A DNA stretch of 64,000 bases from an uncultured Algibacter sp. (GCF_947487605.1 NZ_CANKXK010000008.1:110373-174372); one strand, 5' to 3'; positions 1-9,558 are shown, counted from the stretch's first letter. Program-made: numbers and translations. Notes: generated by a model from the sequence alone, not told the origin.

Positions 1-313
1 TTATTAAAGCAACAGCGATAATGTTTATTAATGGGTGTTCAACTAAATACAATCTATTTACCGCATCTTTCATTATTTCTCCCATACCAAGCTCGCTAAA
101 CAAACTTAAACGCGGCGATACAAAATATAATACGAGTCCAATTAACAATTGAATGTGCGAAACAATTAAGGTAAACAATGATATTCTAAAATCTTTTGCT
201 TCGTATTCTTTTCCTCCTATTGATTTAATTATGGCATTACCTGTTGCTAATATTAAAATTAATAAAACTAAATATGCCCAATATGAGTGTAATATTTGAA
301 CGCTACTATACAT
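1..313 (-). CDS. Small cytochrome-b-like integral membrane protein (3' end outside window)
   Basis: The reading frame opens with ATG at 311-313 on the minus strand and is still open at base 1, so 104 residues are visible. They begin MYSSVQILHSYWAYLVLLIL and contain hydrophobic stretches at about residues 10-27, 44-66 and from about 96, with a histidine in the first (HSYW) and another before the second (SHIQ). This looks like the short membrane proteins annotated as cytochrome B in Flavobacteriaceae, where such histidines could bind heme; that assignment is from memory of the family. A promoter-like box lies 28 bp upstream, so the gene is probably transcribed on its own. Confidence 0.6.
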   Translation of the reverse strand, partial: MYSSVQILHSYWAYLVLLILILATGNAIIKSIGGKEYEAKDFRISLFTLIVSHIQLLIGLVLYFVSPRLSLFSELGMGEIMKDAVNRLYLVEHPLINIIAVALI

Positions 314-340
314 TGTATTTGATTAATTAGTTATGTTGCA

Positions 341-348
341 CAAATGTA
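341..348 (-). promoter_or_regulatory. Possible -7 box for the cytochrome-b-like gene
   Basis: Minus-strand TACATTTG fits the Bacteroidetes -7 consensus TAnnTTTG and sits 28 bp before the ATG. No TTG lies at the ideal distance upstream, so the -33 part is weak. Confidence 0.3.
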
Positions 349-364
349 ATAATTTAAAGTATAA

Positions 365-394
365 AAAAACCGCTTCAATTGAAGCGGTTTTTAA
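365..394 (-). terminator. Rho-independent terminator after the TonB-receptor/lipoprotein pair
   Basis: AACCGCTTC and GAAGCGGTT form a 9-bp perfect stem around a short AATT-type centre, with A-runs on one side and T-runs on the other. It lies just past the stop at 413 of the minus-strand lipoprotein gene and before the next minus-strand gene. Confidence 0.75.
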
Positions 395-412
395 GTTATT
401 TAAAAGCAAAAT

Positions 413-2083
413 TTAATTGGCTACCCATTCACCTCCTGTTTTTATAAGCGAAAAATCTTCGGTTGAATCACCTGGAGCCCATGTTGCAATTGTAATAATA
501 TATTTTTGCCCTTCTGCAGCACTTGGATCCAAACTTTCTAATACAATAGCAAGACCAGTAACTACCATTTCGTCACTCCAGTTTGTACTTCCTCCAGATC
601 TATTAAAGTTTCCAAAGCTATTTAAGTTACCTGCAGCATCCTCAAATCCAGGTTCTGTAAGTAATGCAGTTGCCACTAAATCATAATCTGATGCGACCAA
701 AGTATATCTAATTGTGTTGTCTGGCACCCAAACTCCGTCTTCTAAACCAAATTGTAAACTTGTACGTATTACTTGCTCATGTCCAACCCAATTGCCATCA
801 GTAAACGTATATCTATTACCTCTAATTTGAGCTCCACTAAAACTAGAAAAATAGTCGTATACCATTATAACTTCGTCTTCTTCCTGCCCATAAGCCCATG
901 GTTCTGTGAGTCTTAAAAAGGTTGGCAAATAATCTTCTGCTGGAGTTGAACTTCCAAAATTATTAAATCGTCCTGGTTGACCAGATTCTTCACCCATTGA
1001 ATCAAAATCTGAAGCACTTAAAAAATACACTCCATCTACAACTTCCCATTCACCTCCATCATAAACAAAATGCGTACCTTTTTTATCGGTACTTCCGGTA
1101 ACACCTATAGTTTTTATTGCAAAAGATTCTACACGCCATCGTGGAGAGTCTGAGTCAGTAGAACTGTATTTAAGTGCAACATGAATAGTAGCTCCTCCAT
1201 ACGGGAAGTCTATGTCTTCGGAAAGTGACATATCTCCAAACAATGATTTATCAAAACTTACAGCCGTCCAAGTTGCTGCCATAGGATCACCTCCTGTTGT
1301 ATAGTCAGTTGAAATTAATACATCAAATAATGAAGGATCCCCTAAGAAATCAATTTCCTGATTTATCTGAAATTTTAAATTGGTCATTCCAGTTAAATCA
1401 ATTTCAGGAGAAATTAACCAATCTTCATTGGCTAAAGCTCCTCCATTAAATCCTGACCCTTGAGCATATCCAGATTGCGAGGTCCAACCTTCTGCTCCTA
1501 AAACATCAATATTCTCAAAATCACCAAAATTAGCAGGGAACGATGCTTGGTATACGTTAGCCAAACCAACTTCTGGATTTTCAAAATATTGCTCGTATTT
1601 AGCTAACACAATATCTCCTTCTGTAGCACCTGTAATAGCTGCATCTAAAACAGCAGGAATTTCTTCGTTTGCATAAACGTTAGGATAAAACCCAAAAGCA
1701 TCACTACCTGTTGAAGCATAGTCGGCATTGGTTAACTGATAAATATCTGCCCCTGAATAATCGCTAACTCCTTCTGCATTACCAATAAATAAATTATAAT
1801 TTACAGTTACAGAAGACCCATCACCTAAAAATGGATATAACTCTGCTAAAAAATCTGGTAACATAGTTTTAGCATCGTCTTCAGAATCAAATCTTGTACG
1901 ATCTAAGCCCAAACCTCCATCATCTATGTCTTCAGTATAATCATCATCAGTAAGTGTAAGTTCCACTGCCTCAATAACACCAGGTTTATTTGCATTAATT
2001 TCATTATTAATATCTTCCAAAGGATTGCAACCAATCATGATTGATCCTAATATAATTACGTATAAATAATATATTCTTTTCAT
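413..2083 (-). CDS. Choice-of-anchor-J/DUF5017-like surface lipoprotein
   Basis: 556 residues. The N-terminus MKRIYYLYVIILGSIMIGC is a lipoprotein signal with the lipobox cysteine at residue 19. The middle, about residues 180-330, has the choice-of-anchor-J pattern of a secreted beta-sandwich: GAEGWTSQSGYAQG, then NEDWLISPEIDLTG and a late RWRVESFAIK strand. The rest is acidic and shows no enzyme motif. It starts 6 bp after the stop of the TonB-dependent receptor and must be co-transcribed with it, so I infer an outer-membrane partner that captures the receptor's substrate. The substrate is unknown, but the promoter upstream of the receptor has a Fur-box-like sequence. Confidence 0.75.
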   Translation of the reverse strand: MKRIYYLYVIILGSIMIGCNPLEDINNEINANKPGVIEAVELTLTDDDYTEDIDDGGLGLDRTRFDSEDDAKTMLPDFLAELYPFLGDGSSVTVNYNLFIGNAEGVSDYSGADIYQLTNADYASTGSDAFGFYPNVYANEEIPAVLDAAITGATEGDIVLAKYEQYFENPEVGLANVYQASFPANFGDFENIDVLGAEGWTSQSGYAQGSGFNGGALANEDWLISPEIDLTGMTNLKFQINQEIDFLGDPSLFDVLISTDYTTGGDPMAATWTAVSFDKSLFGDMSLSEDIDFPYGGATIHVALKYSSTDSDSPRWRVESFAIKTIGVTGSTDKKGTHFVYDGGEWEVVDGVYFLSASDFDSMGEESGQPGRFNNFGSSTPAEDYLPTFLRLTEPWAYGQEEDEVIMVYDYFSSFSGAQIRGNRYTFTDGNWVGHEQVIRTSLQFGLEDGVWVPDNTIRYTLVASDYDLVATALLTEPGFEDAAGNLNSFGNFNRSGGSTNWSDEMVVTGLAIVLESLDPSAAEGQKYIITIATWAPGDSTEDFSLIKTGGEWVAN

Positions 2084-2089
2084 CTTTTT

Positions 2090-4639
2090 TTAAAAATTAA
2101 CTGTTAATCCTACACTATATGTTCTACCTGGACCATAGTATACTAAGGCTGTTGCTGAAGTTCCATCTACATCATTTGCATCTGCTACATATTCTGTATT
2201 AAATACATTATTAATTTTAGCATTTAATATTGCTTCAAATGAACCCATGCTAAAGGCATGACTTATTCCTGTATCAAATAAACCAAACTCTGGAACTTTC
2301 CATGTATCTGGAAGGCCAGCAGTTCCTCTATTTGTAACTTGATATGACGCATACATATCTCCTGCATAATTATAATCTACATAAAAACTAGATTTTGTAG
2401 CAAATTTATAATTTGCCCCTAATGCAAATGTTGTTTGAGCCGCATCACCAACTTTTAAATCTTCGGCAAATACATCTACTTCGCCAACTGGAGTTCCATC
2501 TTGTGTTCTAACAATAGCAGAAACGTTACTTTTCCATTTCCAATCACCAATAGAAGCCATTCCTGTAAAAGTTAACTCATCGGAAAACTTATATCTAAAA
2601 TCAATTTCAATACCTTGGTGTAGTGCATCCATACCAAGTAGGTTATATAAAACTCTTTCATCTCCTGGATTCACACCTGGAAGTGAGCCATTTATACCTT
2701 TATCTAACCAAGTTGTTCTATAAAGGTTAACATTAGCAGAAAGCTTTTCGCCTCTATAACCGTAACCCAATTCGACACTAAATACTTTTTCGTTTTCTGC
2801 TTCCTCATTTGGGTCTAATAAATCGTCATCTTGAAAAGCAACACCATCTAAAAATGGTGCTTTTGAAAAATATCCTACATTAACAAATACATTATTATTT
2901 ATATCTAGGTTATAATTACCACCTCCTTTAATACCAAAGCCAAAGAAATTAATCGCATCCGACTCTCTATCATTAATAGGTATATCGGAATTCATAAATT
3001 CTTTCTTTTTATAATTTGTATTTGAAATGTCTGCAGCCATAAATAAATTTAAAGACTCATTAACCTGATATTCTGCCTGACCAAAAATACCCGATCTTAA
3101 AACAATACCATCATAATCTTTATTATAGCGATCTCCGACTCTTAAAGGTTTTCCAAAGGCAAACGTATCATCTTCATTATCTAAGAAAAATTGCCCTCCT
3201 AATAAATCTTCTACTTCATACCAGTGATGACCTACATAATAACGCGCATCTAATCCTCCTGAAATGGTTAACTTATCATTAATTGTATTCTTATAAGTAG
3301 ACAAAATTCCATACCATTCATGAGAATTTCTTGAAGCAGAAATAATATCGGTAGAGCCTGCTGCTCCATTAGCTATATTCTCGGAAACAATTCTATCAAA
3401 ATCGATTGGTTGTAATCCTGAACTACCAATTCTATAATCGCTTGAACCAATCTTAGAACCTTCATCTCTTCTTCCACCACCTGATCCAAAAGATGTATAC
3501 AATGCAGTAGACAAAACAGAATTATCATTTATTTCCCATAAATGATTTAAAGAGATTTGAGGTTTATGATAAAAATTATAGGATGCATGATACACTTCAC
3601 CATTTTTATAACCCCAGTCTTTATTTGCCTTTTGTGGTCCAGAATCTGTATCTAATAATTCTGCAATAGTTGAGCGATTAAAACGTTGTCCATGAGTTTG
3701 CTGAGCTCCAAATGCCGTAAACGTAAGTCTATTTCTTTCATTTAATTGTTTTGATAAACTTAAAAAATAATTGTATCCTGAAAATTCTCCACCATCAATA
3801 TAACCATCACCAGAAATTTTTGATGCACTAACAGTTGCCGCAAATCCTTTATCTGATAATCCCGTAGAATATGTCATTCCATATTTAAAATAGCCATCAT
3901 TAGCAATACCAGTATTAATAATACCGCCTTGTGTTGCATCTGTACTTTTAGTTATAATGTTTATTGTTCCACCAATTGATGGTACAGCAACCTTAGAAGC
4001 TCCTAGGCCTCTTTGCACTTGCATTGTGCTCGTAACATCTCCAAGACCAGCCCAGTTAGACCAAAATATTCGTCCATTCTCCATATCATTTACCGGAACA
4101 CCATTAATCATTACAGCAATGTTTTCGGAACTAAAACCTCTGAGGTTAATTCTTCCATCTCCATAACCACCACCCGCTCTAGTAGCATACACACCAGGTG
4201 TAGATTTTAAAATTTCAGGAAATTCTTGTGTACTTAATTTTAAGGAAATGTCAGCCGCTTTTATCGTAGAAACTGCAACAGGTGTTTTTCTGTCTACAGC
4301 AACAGATGCAATAATTTGCACCTCTTCTAGACCAACTTGGCTAGACTCTAGCACTACATTTCCCAATGCTATATCTCCAGTAAAGGCTATAGTTTTGCTA
4401 GTGTACCCTATATAAGTAATAACAATTTCTCCTGATGATGTTTGGGTTTTAATAGTAAAGTTCCCATCAAAGTCTGATGTAACTCCATTAGTAGTCCCTT
4501 TTTCAATAACGTTAGCTCCAGGGAGTGGCAGACCTGTTCCAGTCTCCAATACTGTACCAGAAATAGTACTTTGAGCCATAGCAGAAATGGTAAATAATAA
4601 AACCATAGCTACCATTAAAAAATGAGTAGTTTTTTTCAT
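2090..4639 (-). CDS. TonB-dependent receptor with carboxypeptidase-regulatory-like N-terminal domain
   Basis: 849 residues. Signal peptide MKKTTHFLMVAMVLLFTISAMAQ; then a CarboxypepD_reg-like domain at about 25-110 (SGTVLETGTGLPLPGANV, then SDFDGNFTIKT); a plug domain at about 120-235 with GRINLRGFSSENIAVMINGV and a GTINIITK strand; and a beta-barrel ending in aromatic VGLTVNF as outer-membrane proteins do. It imports a ligand across the outer membrane using TonB energy. The downstream lipoprotein gene (6-bp gap) is its likely partner. The sequence just upstream holds a promoter overlapped by a Fur-like box, so iron control is a reasonable inference. The ligand cannot be told from sequence. 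Confidence 0.88.
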   Translation of the reverse strand: MKKTTHFLMVAMVLLFTISAMAQSTISGTVLETGTGLPLPGANVIEKGTTNGVTSDFDGNFTIKTQTSSGEIVITYIGYTSKTIAFTGDIALGNVVLESSQVGLEEVQIIASVAVDRKTPVAVSTIKAADISLKLSTQEFPEILKSTPGVYATRAGGGYGDGRINLRGFSSENIAVMINGVPVNDMENGRIFWSNWAGLGDVTSTMQVQRGLGASKVAVPSIGGTINIITKSTDATQGGIINTGIANDGYFKYGMTYSTGLSDKGFAATVSASKISGDGYIDGGEFSGYNYFLSLSKQLNERNRLTFTAFGAQQTHGQRFNRSTIAELLDTDSGPQKANKDWGYKNGEVYHASYNFYHKPQISLNHLWEINDNSVLSTALYTSFGSGGGRRDEGSKIGSSDYRIGSSGLQPIDFDRIVSENIANGAAGSTDIISASRNSHEWYGILSTYKNTINDKLTISGGLDARYYVGHHWYEVEDLLGGQFFLDNEDDTFAFGKPLRVGDRYNKDYDGIVLRSGIFGQAEYQVNESLNLFMAADISNTNYKKKEFMNSDIPINDRESDAINFFGFGIKGGGNYNLDINNNVFVNVGYFSKAPFLDGVAFQDDDLLDPNEEAENEKVFSVELGYGYRGEKLSANVNLYRTTWLDKGINGSLPGVNPGDERVLYNLLGMDALHQGIEIDFRYKFSDELTFTGMASIGDWKWKSNVSAIVRTQDGTPVGEVDVFAEDLKVGDAAQTTFALGANYKFATKSSFYVDYNYAGDMYASYQVTNRGTAGLPDTWKVPEFGLFDTGISHAFSMGSFEAILNAKINNVFNTEYVADANDVDGTSATALVYYGPGRTYSVGLTVNF

Positions 4640-4682
4640 AATTTTAGAAAAGAATTAATTAATTATTTGAAATTAGTCAAGC

Positions 4683-4719
4683 CAAAAATAAGCATAAAGC
4701 ACTGATTATCATTAAGCAA
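4683..4719 (-). promoter_or_regulatory. Promoter with embedded Fur-box-like sequence upstream of TonB receptor
   Basis: Minus-strand TATTTTTG at 4683-4690 matches TAnnTTTG and lies 44 bp before the ATG; a TTG lies at 4717-4719. Between them, 4698-4716 matches 13 of 19 positions of the classical Fur box, including the whole central 11 bases AATGATAATCA. Another perfect 14-bp palindrome (TTAACAA/TTGTTAA) lies at 4732-4745. The TTG to TA spacing of 26 bp is longer than usual. Confidence 0.45.
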
Positions 4720-4749
4720 ATGTTAAGAAATTTAACAATTGTTAATAAC

Positions 4750-4789
4750 TAAAAAAGCTGTTAACATTTCCATATTAACAGCTTTTTTC
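4750..4789 (-). terminator. Rho-independent terminator after pgi
   Basis: AAAAAAGCTGTTAA and TTAACAGCTTTTTT form a long stem around a CATTTCCATA-like loop. It lies 28 bp past the pgi stop in the minus direction and separates pgi from the TonB receptor. Confidence 0.8.
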
Positions 4790-4816
4790 GAATATTGTAA
4801 TGATATTGTTACGTTT

Positions 4817-6436
4817 CTAACTCTTACTCTTATAATAACTCAACAAATTACTGGTTGATGAATCATGTTTATTAACAGCATCACTGTTAAATTCATGTAA
4901 AATTTTGTTCGCCAATTGCTTTCCAAGTTCGACCCCAAATTGATCATAGCTAAAGATATTCCAAATAATACCTTGTACAAATATTTTATGTTCGTACATA
5001 GCAATTAGCTTTCCTAAGCTCTCTGGAGTTAATTTGTTTATAAAAATTGTGTTTGTTGGTTTATTCCCTTGAAATATTTTAAAAGGGATGATATTATCGT
5101 TTGTTCCTTCTGCTACAACTTCTTCTTTTGTTTTACCATTTAATAAAGCTTCGGTTTGTGCTAAAAAATTCGACGTTAATTTATCTTGATGGTCTTGATT
5201 TCCATGCAATGACTTTGTGAAACCAATAAAATCGGCTGGAATTAATTTAGTCCCTTGATGAATTAACTGAAAAAAAGCATGCTGCGAGTTTGTTCCTGGT
5301 TCTCCCCAAATAATAGTTCCTGTTTGATAGTCTATTGCTTTGCCATTTCTATCTACACTTTTCCCGTTACTTTCCATGATACCTTGTTGTAAGTAGGTAG
5401 CAAATTGATTTAAGTATTGTGAGTAAGGAATAATCGCTTCACTTTCAGCTTTAAAAAAGTTATTATACCACACACTAATTAATGCTAGAATAACTGGAAT
5501 ATTAGTATTAAAATCTTCGTTTTTAAAGTGCATATCCATTTTGTTAGCTCCTTTTAACAAGCTATCAAAATTGTTATATCCAACTGCCAAACTAATTGTT
5601 AAACCAACAGCACTCCACAATGAGAATCGACCACCAACCCAATCCCACATTGGAAATATATTGTTTTCATCAATTCCGAAACCTTTAACTTTTTCTATAT
5701 TAGTTGAAACCGCCACAAAGTGTTTTGCAATTGCTTCTTGATTTGCCGAATGTAAAAACCACTCTTTAATAGTATTTGCATTAGATAAAGTTTCTTGTGT
5801 TGTAAAAGTTTTGGAAACTATTACAAATAACGTTGTTTCAGGATCGAGTTTTTTAATGACTTCGTTTACATGATCGCCATCAACATTACTTACAAAATGA
5901 GTAGTTAAATGGTTTTTATAAAACTGTAGCGAATCTACAACCATTGCTGGACCAAGGTCTGAGCCACCTATACCAATATTTACAACATCGGTAAATACTT
6001 TGCCTGTAAAGCCTTTTCGTTTGCCAGTTACAACTTCGTTTGTAAAGCCTTCAATTTTTTGTTTTACTTGATAAACTTCTGGCATGACATTAATACCATC
6101 AACTTTAAATTCATCAGTTTTTGAAGCTCTTAATGCTGTGTGTAATACAGCTCTTCCTTCGGTTTGATTTATTGTCTCTCCTGAAAACTGACTCTGAATA
6201 GCTTCTTTTAATTTAACTTCTTCTGCTAATTTTAATAGAAATTCTAAGGTGTCTTCTGAAATTCTATTCTTTGAATAATCTACATAAAAGTCTTCCCACT
6301 TTATGGTAAACTTATCTGCTCTTTTATTGTCCTTTGAAAATAAATCTTTCATGTGGACATACTTCATCTCTTTGTAGTGGGATTCTAAATTTTTCCAAGC
6401 TGTTGTAGTAGTTGGATTTATCTTTGGTAATGACAT
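4817..6436 (-). CDS. pgi: Glucose-6-phosphate isomerase
   Basis: 539 residues, close to the long bacterial/eukaryotic form. It interconverts glucose 6-phosphate and fructose 6-phosphate in the cytoplasm. Visible motifs are [10 protein letters not shown] (155-164), the sugar-phosphate loop SKTFTTQET (209-217), the family signature [12 protein letters not shown] (268-279), and [16 protein letters not shown] with the catalytic histidine region. It is the last gene of a minus-strand run DUF3108, tryptophan dioxygenase, M23 peptidase, pgi, with only 6 bp between it and the peptidase stop, and is followed by a clear terminator. Confidence 0.97.
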   Translation of the reverse strand: MSLPKINPTTTTAWKNLESHYKEMKYVHMKDLFSKDNKRADKFTIKWEDFYVDYSKNRISEDTLEFLLKLAEEVKLKEAIQSQFSGETINQTEGRAVLHTALRASKTDEFKVDGINVMPEVYQVKQKIEGFTNEVVTGKRKGFTGKVFTDVVNIGIGGSDLGPAMVVDSLQFYKNHLTTHFVSNVDGDHVNEVIKKLDPETTLFVIVSKTFTTQETLSNANTIKEWFLHSANQEAIAKHFVAVSTNIEKVKGFGIDENNIFPMWDWVGGRFSLWSAVGLTISLAVGYNNFDSLLKGANKMDMHFKNEDFNTNIPVILALISVWYNNFFKAESEAIIPYSQYLNQFATYLQQGIMESNGKSVDRNGKAIDYQTGTIIWGEPGTNSQHAFFQLIHQGTKLIPADFIGFTKSLHGNQDHQDKLTSNFLAQTEALLNGKTKEEVVAEGTNDNIIPFKIFQGNKPTNTIFINKLTPESLGKLIAMYEHKIFVQGIIWNIFSYDQFGVELGKQLANKILHEFNSDAVNKHDSSTSNLLSYYKSKS

Positions 6437-6442
6437 TTTATT

Positions 6443-7762
6443 TTAAGTATCTAATTGTGTAATTATTGGTTGATTTTTTTCTTCTTCGCTTATAATTTCT
6501 GGTTGAAAAAATATATTATCTAATTTATATTTTATTGGTTTTATAAAGTCTAGATATTGAACTTTTAAAGAATCTGAAATGGGTTTTGCTTCTGGTAATT
6601 TTTGTTTGAATGGGTCCACTTGCTTTCCATTTTTCCAAAAGCGATAACACACATGGGGTCCACCTGTGTTTCCTGTCATTCCTACTTTACCTATTACATC
6701 GCCTTGCTTTACAAAATCACCCACTTTAGCTAAGCGCTTACTCATATGTAAATATTGCGTTTCGTAAGTAGCATTATGCCTAATTTTTACATAATTCCCG
6801 TTGCCTCCTTTTCTTCTTGATTCAGTAACTGTACCATTAGCCGTAGCCATAATTGGTGTGCCAATAGGGGCTGCAAAATCAGTGCCTTTATGTGCACGCA
6901 CTTTATAACCGTAAACCGCAATTCGACGCCTTAAGTTATATCTAGAAGATATTCTGCTAAACTTAACTGGCGCTTTTAAAAATGCACGACGCAAATTTTT
7001 AGCTTCATCGTTAAAATAATCAACAATCCCTTTTGTTGAATCTGTTTGAAAACGAAAGGCATAAAAGGGTTCGTTTTTATGTTCAAAATACGCTGCTTTA
7101 ACATCGTGTACACCTACATAAATACTATCGTCTATATACTTGTCGGTATAAATCACTTTAAACCTATCTCCTTTTTGCAAACGATTAAAATCTATAGTCC
7201 ATGCGTAAATTTCGTCTGCCAATTTATTTGTTAATACTGGGCTTGCTCCTTGCTCATCAATAGTCTCTGAAATACTACTTGTAACAATTCCTGTAATTGT
7301 TTTTTCAACATATTTAACAGGTTTTCTGCTGGTATAAGCATGGATAGAATCTTTAAAATTTATAACAACATATTCTTCTTTATTGGGTTGATAAATAAAG
7401 GTTTCTGGTAATTCTAATGAATCTTTAGAACACAAAATTGTGTAGGGTTTCCCCTGTTGAAAAAAACGTGCAATATTATAAGTTTCTTTTGTCTTTTCTG
7501 CTATATGAAAAATCTTCGGGTATCCTATTCTATTACGTTCTAATATTTGCCCAAAACTCTCTCCAGATTTTACAGTATCTCTTTTAACCACAAAGTCGTT
7601 AAGCTTAAAACCAAATTCGAACACATCTTGTGGTTCGACTTTGGCAATTTCTTCCTTTTTTGGTGGTTGTGGGTCATCCTTACAAGCTATAAAGAATACC
7701 CCAATAACCATCAATAAAATTAAACGTCTGTTCCCCAATTTTCTAATTCTTCTTTTGTCCAT
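6443..7762 (-). CDS. M23-family peptidoglycan endopeptidase lipoprotein
   Basis: 439 residues from the ATG at 7762. I prefer this start because it gives a classical lipoprotein signal: positive KRRIRKLGNRR, hydrophobic LILLMVIGVFFIA, then Cys27. A start 54 bp further upstream is open but adds nothing like a signal. The start overlaps the 3' end of the dioxygenase gene by 43 bp. The C-terminal LytM/M23 domain (about 275-385) has zinc ligands His291 and Asp295 in HKGTD and His339 in YLHMS. The usual terminal HxH is His370-Val-Cys372, so one ligand position is cysteine. It probably cleaves peptidoglycan cross-links in the periplasm. The central region has no motif I can name. Confidence 0.85.
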   Translation of the reverse strand: MDKRRIRKLGNRRLILLMVIGVFFIACKDDPQPPKKEEIAKVEPQDVFEFGFKLNDFVVKRDTVKSGESFGQILERNRIGYPKIFHIAEKTKETYNIARFFQQGKPYTILCSKDSLELPETFIYQPNKEEYVVINFKDSIHAYTSRKPVKYVEKTITGIVTSSISETIDEQGASPVLTNKLADEIYAWTIDFNRLQKGDRFKVIYTDKYIDDSIYVGVHDVKAAYFEHKNEPFYAFRFQTDSTKGIVDYFNDEAKNLRRAFLKAPVKFSRISSRYNLRRRIAVYGYKVRAHKGTDFAAPIGTPIMATANGTVTESRRKGGNGNYVKIRHNATYETQYLHMSKRLAKVGDFVKQGDVIGKVGMTGNTGGPHVCYRFWKNGKQVDPFKQKLPEAKPISDSLKVQYLDFIKPIKYKLDNIFFQPEIISEEEKNQPIITQLDT

Positions 7763-8637
7763 AATTCTGGAAAGAATATTCTTTTTTGATATTTTGGATG
7801 CATATATTTTACCCATTCACTTCCTCCTGTTGCTTTTGCGGTTTCTCCTCCAATATTCAAATAATGATTCGCCGTATTATAATGTGCCATTACCCATTTA
7901 ATGTTAACAGTATAATCATAATGCCTCATGGCTTTAATTAATTCTTTGTTTTCCTTGGCTTCTTTAGGTAAGCTTTTAAACTTAGACCAAAGATTGTTTT
8001 TGTTATAAAAACGCGTAAACCTTATAAACTCATCTTTATATTTCTCTTCAAAAGCTTTTAAAAGGTAGCTCTTTTTTCCTGTTTTATAATCTTTTCCTGC
8101 AGCTTGCCAATATAGATGTTCGAACGCATTTTCATACGACGAATTTCTATCTATTGTGCTTCTAAAACGTTTATCAATAAGGTTAATTAGCTCCGTAGAG
8201 GCAAATTCTATTTTTCGGTATTGTGCACTTTGAAACCCGCTTGCTGGGGTTAAAGTCGTCCTAAATTTATTGTATTGATCTATATCCATTCCATCTCTCA
8301 TAATGTTGAAAGAGGAAGTAAGCATATCGAAATAGCGACTAATTCGCATTAATTTTGAAGTAAACAAACACGCATCAACTTCATTTTTTTCGGCTATTTG
8401 ATGAATTTCACCAAGTATCATCTTAAATAATAACTCGTTTATCTGATGATACATTATAAATACCATCTCGTCTGGAAGAACTGTACGTTGCACCTGAAGG
8501 TTTAGGAGTGCATCTGTTTGAATGTAATCCCAATAATTAATAGGTTTGCTATATAACAATCCTTCTAAATGGGTTTCAACGTCTTGACCAATTTGGTCGT
8601 ATTTTTCTTTGAGCTGGTTGGTTATTTTTTTGTCCAA
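7720..8637 (-). CDS. Tryptophan 2,3-dioxygenase family protein
   Basis: 305 residues. The family opens tryptophan's indole ring with heme iron to give N-formylkynurenine. Family features: YHQINELLFKMILGEIH (compare HQ.YELWFK of TDO), SGFQSAQYRKIE, and the C-terminal TANHYLNIGGETAKATGGSE followed by FFPELW, matching the substrate-binding GTGGS loop and the FPELW end of TDO. The start is TTG at 8635-8637, preceded by AAAGGA (8641-8646), one of few Shine-Dalgarno-like sites in this window; there is no other start before residue 59. It lies 7 bp after the DUF3108 gene. No kynurenine formamidase or kynureninase gene is near, so the pathway is incomplete here. Confidence 0.85.
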   Translation of the reverse strand: MDKKITNQLKEKYDQIGQDVETHLEGLLYSKPINYWDYIQTDALLNLQVQRTVLPDEMVFIMYHQINELLFKMILGEIHQIAEKNEVDACLFTSKLMRISRYFDMLTSSFNIMRDGMDIDQYNKFRTTLTPASGFQSAQYRKIEFASTELINLIDKRFRSTIDRNSSYENAFEHLYWQAAGKDYKTGKKSYLLKAFEEKYKDEFIRFTRFYNKNNLWSKFKSLPKEAKENKELIKAMRHYDYTVNIKWVMAHYNTANHYLNIGGETAKATGGSEWVKYMHPKYQKRIFFPELWTKEELENWGTDV

Positions 8638-8644
8638 AGTTCCT

Positions 8645-9451
8645 TTAATTATCTACAACTATTTTAAAAGGATGTTTTAAGCCTTTAAAGGCTTCTAAAT
8701 CTGCTCTTAGTGACCCAACAGCAAGATCTGCCTTGATGCGCAAAGGTACTTTATTTTTATCTTTTGATACCCATAGTGTTAAACTTTCTTCCTCCTTAAA
8801 TACTCTTCCTGCCATAACATATGGCCTAAATTTTAAAGACTTCACTTTACCAAAATCAGTCTTGATAGTTTCTTCTCCTAAGTATTTTAGTTTAAACCCG
8901 TAATTCTCACCATCAAAAAACATATCTATCATTACCTCATCTCCAATTTTTAGATTGCTTGTGTCTAAATTATTACGCAAATAATAAAACGTTGAAACCA
9001 TATCTTGAATATTTGGTTTCGTATTATAAACCGATTTTGTTTTATGCTTTTTATCATTTACGTAAGCTTTATTAGCTTTTTGATCAAAATTTATTTCTAA
9101 ATTTTTTGTGTGACCTCCTTCATCAATATTTCTAATAAACCTGTATGGTATTATGGTTTGTTTATCAAAATAACTTTCATATCTGTCTTTTACTTTAAAA
9201 AACCATTTTATCATACCCGTTGTCCAACCTTTGCCAACAACGTGATAAACATCTTTATTATTTACTTTAGAATCCTTAACGGTTAAAGTTGCATTTCCTG
9301 CTTTTAAAAAACCACTATAGCTCATCTTAAATTTAAACCATTCACCAACACCAAAAGAAGACTCTTTACTTGAAATAGGTGTAGTGATGTCTTGCGAAAA
9401 AGACAACTGCATTGTACACAATGTAATTATTATAAGTAGTATTCTTTTCAT
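8645..9451 (-). CDS. DUF3108 domain-containing secreted protein
   Basis: 268 residues. Signal peptide MKRILLIIITLCTMQLSFSQ, then the DUF3108 pattern: GEWFKFKMSYSGFLKAGNATL, a YESYFDKQTIIPYRFIRN segment, and the closing LTLWVSKDKNKVPLRIKADL and GSLRADLEAFKG strands. The family is a periplasmic beta-rich protein of unknown function. It is the first gene of the minus-strand run that continues to pgi, and a well-placed promoter lies 77-107 bp upstream. Nothing in the sequence points to an enzymatic role. Confidence 0.85.
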   Translation of the reverse strand: MKRILLIIITLCTMQLSFSQDITTPISSKESSFGVGEWFKFKMSYSGFLKAGNATLTVKDSKVNNKDVYHVVGKGWTTGMIKWFFKVKDRYESYFDKQTIIPYRFIRNIDEGGHTKNLEINFDQKANKAYVNDKKHKTKSVYNTKPNIQDMVSTFYYLRNNLDTSNLKIGDEVMIDMFFDGENYGFKLKYLGEETIKTDFGKVKSLKFRPYVMAGRVFKEEESLTLWVSKDKNKVPLRIKADLAVGSLRADLEAFKGLKHPFKIVVDN

Positions 9452-9527
9452 TCTATTTTATGTAATTGTAATATAACTTTAAGCTTATTACTTTATTGTT
9501 ATACTCTAGAAATTACAATTACTGTTC

Positions 9528-9558
9528 CAAAAGTATTAAAACAAAAAAACTCCATCAA
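9528..9558 (-). promoter_or_regulatory. Bacteroidetes-type promoter for the DUF3108-to-pgi operon
   Basis: Minus strand: TTG at 9556-9558, 20-bp spacer, TACTTTTG at 9528-9535, matching TTG-N19-23-TAnnTTTG. It lies 77 bp upstream of the DUF3108 ATG and overlaps the hppD terminator. Confidence 0.5.

Noticed and set aside
6443..7816. Longer start for the M23 gene at 7816
   Set aside because: The added 18 residues are not signal-like and would increase the overlap with the dioxygenase gene to about 97 bp.
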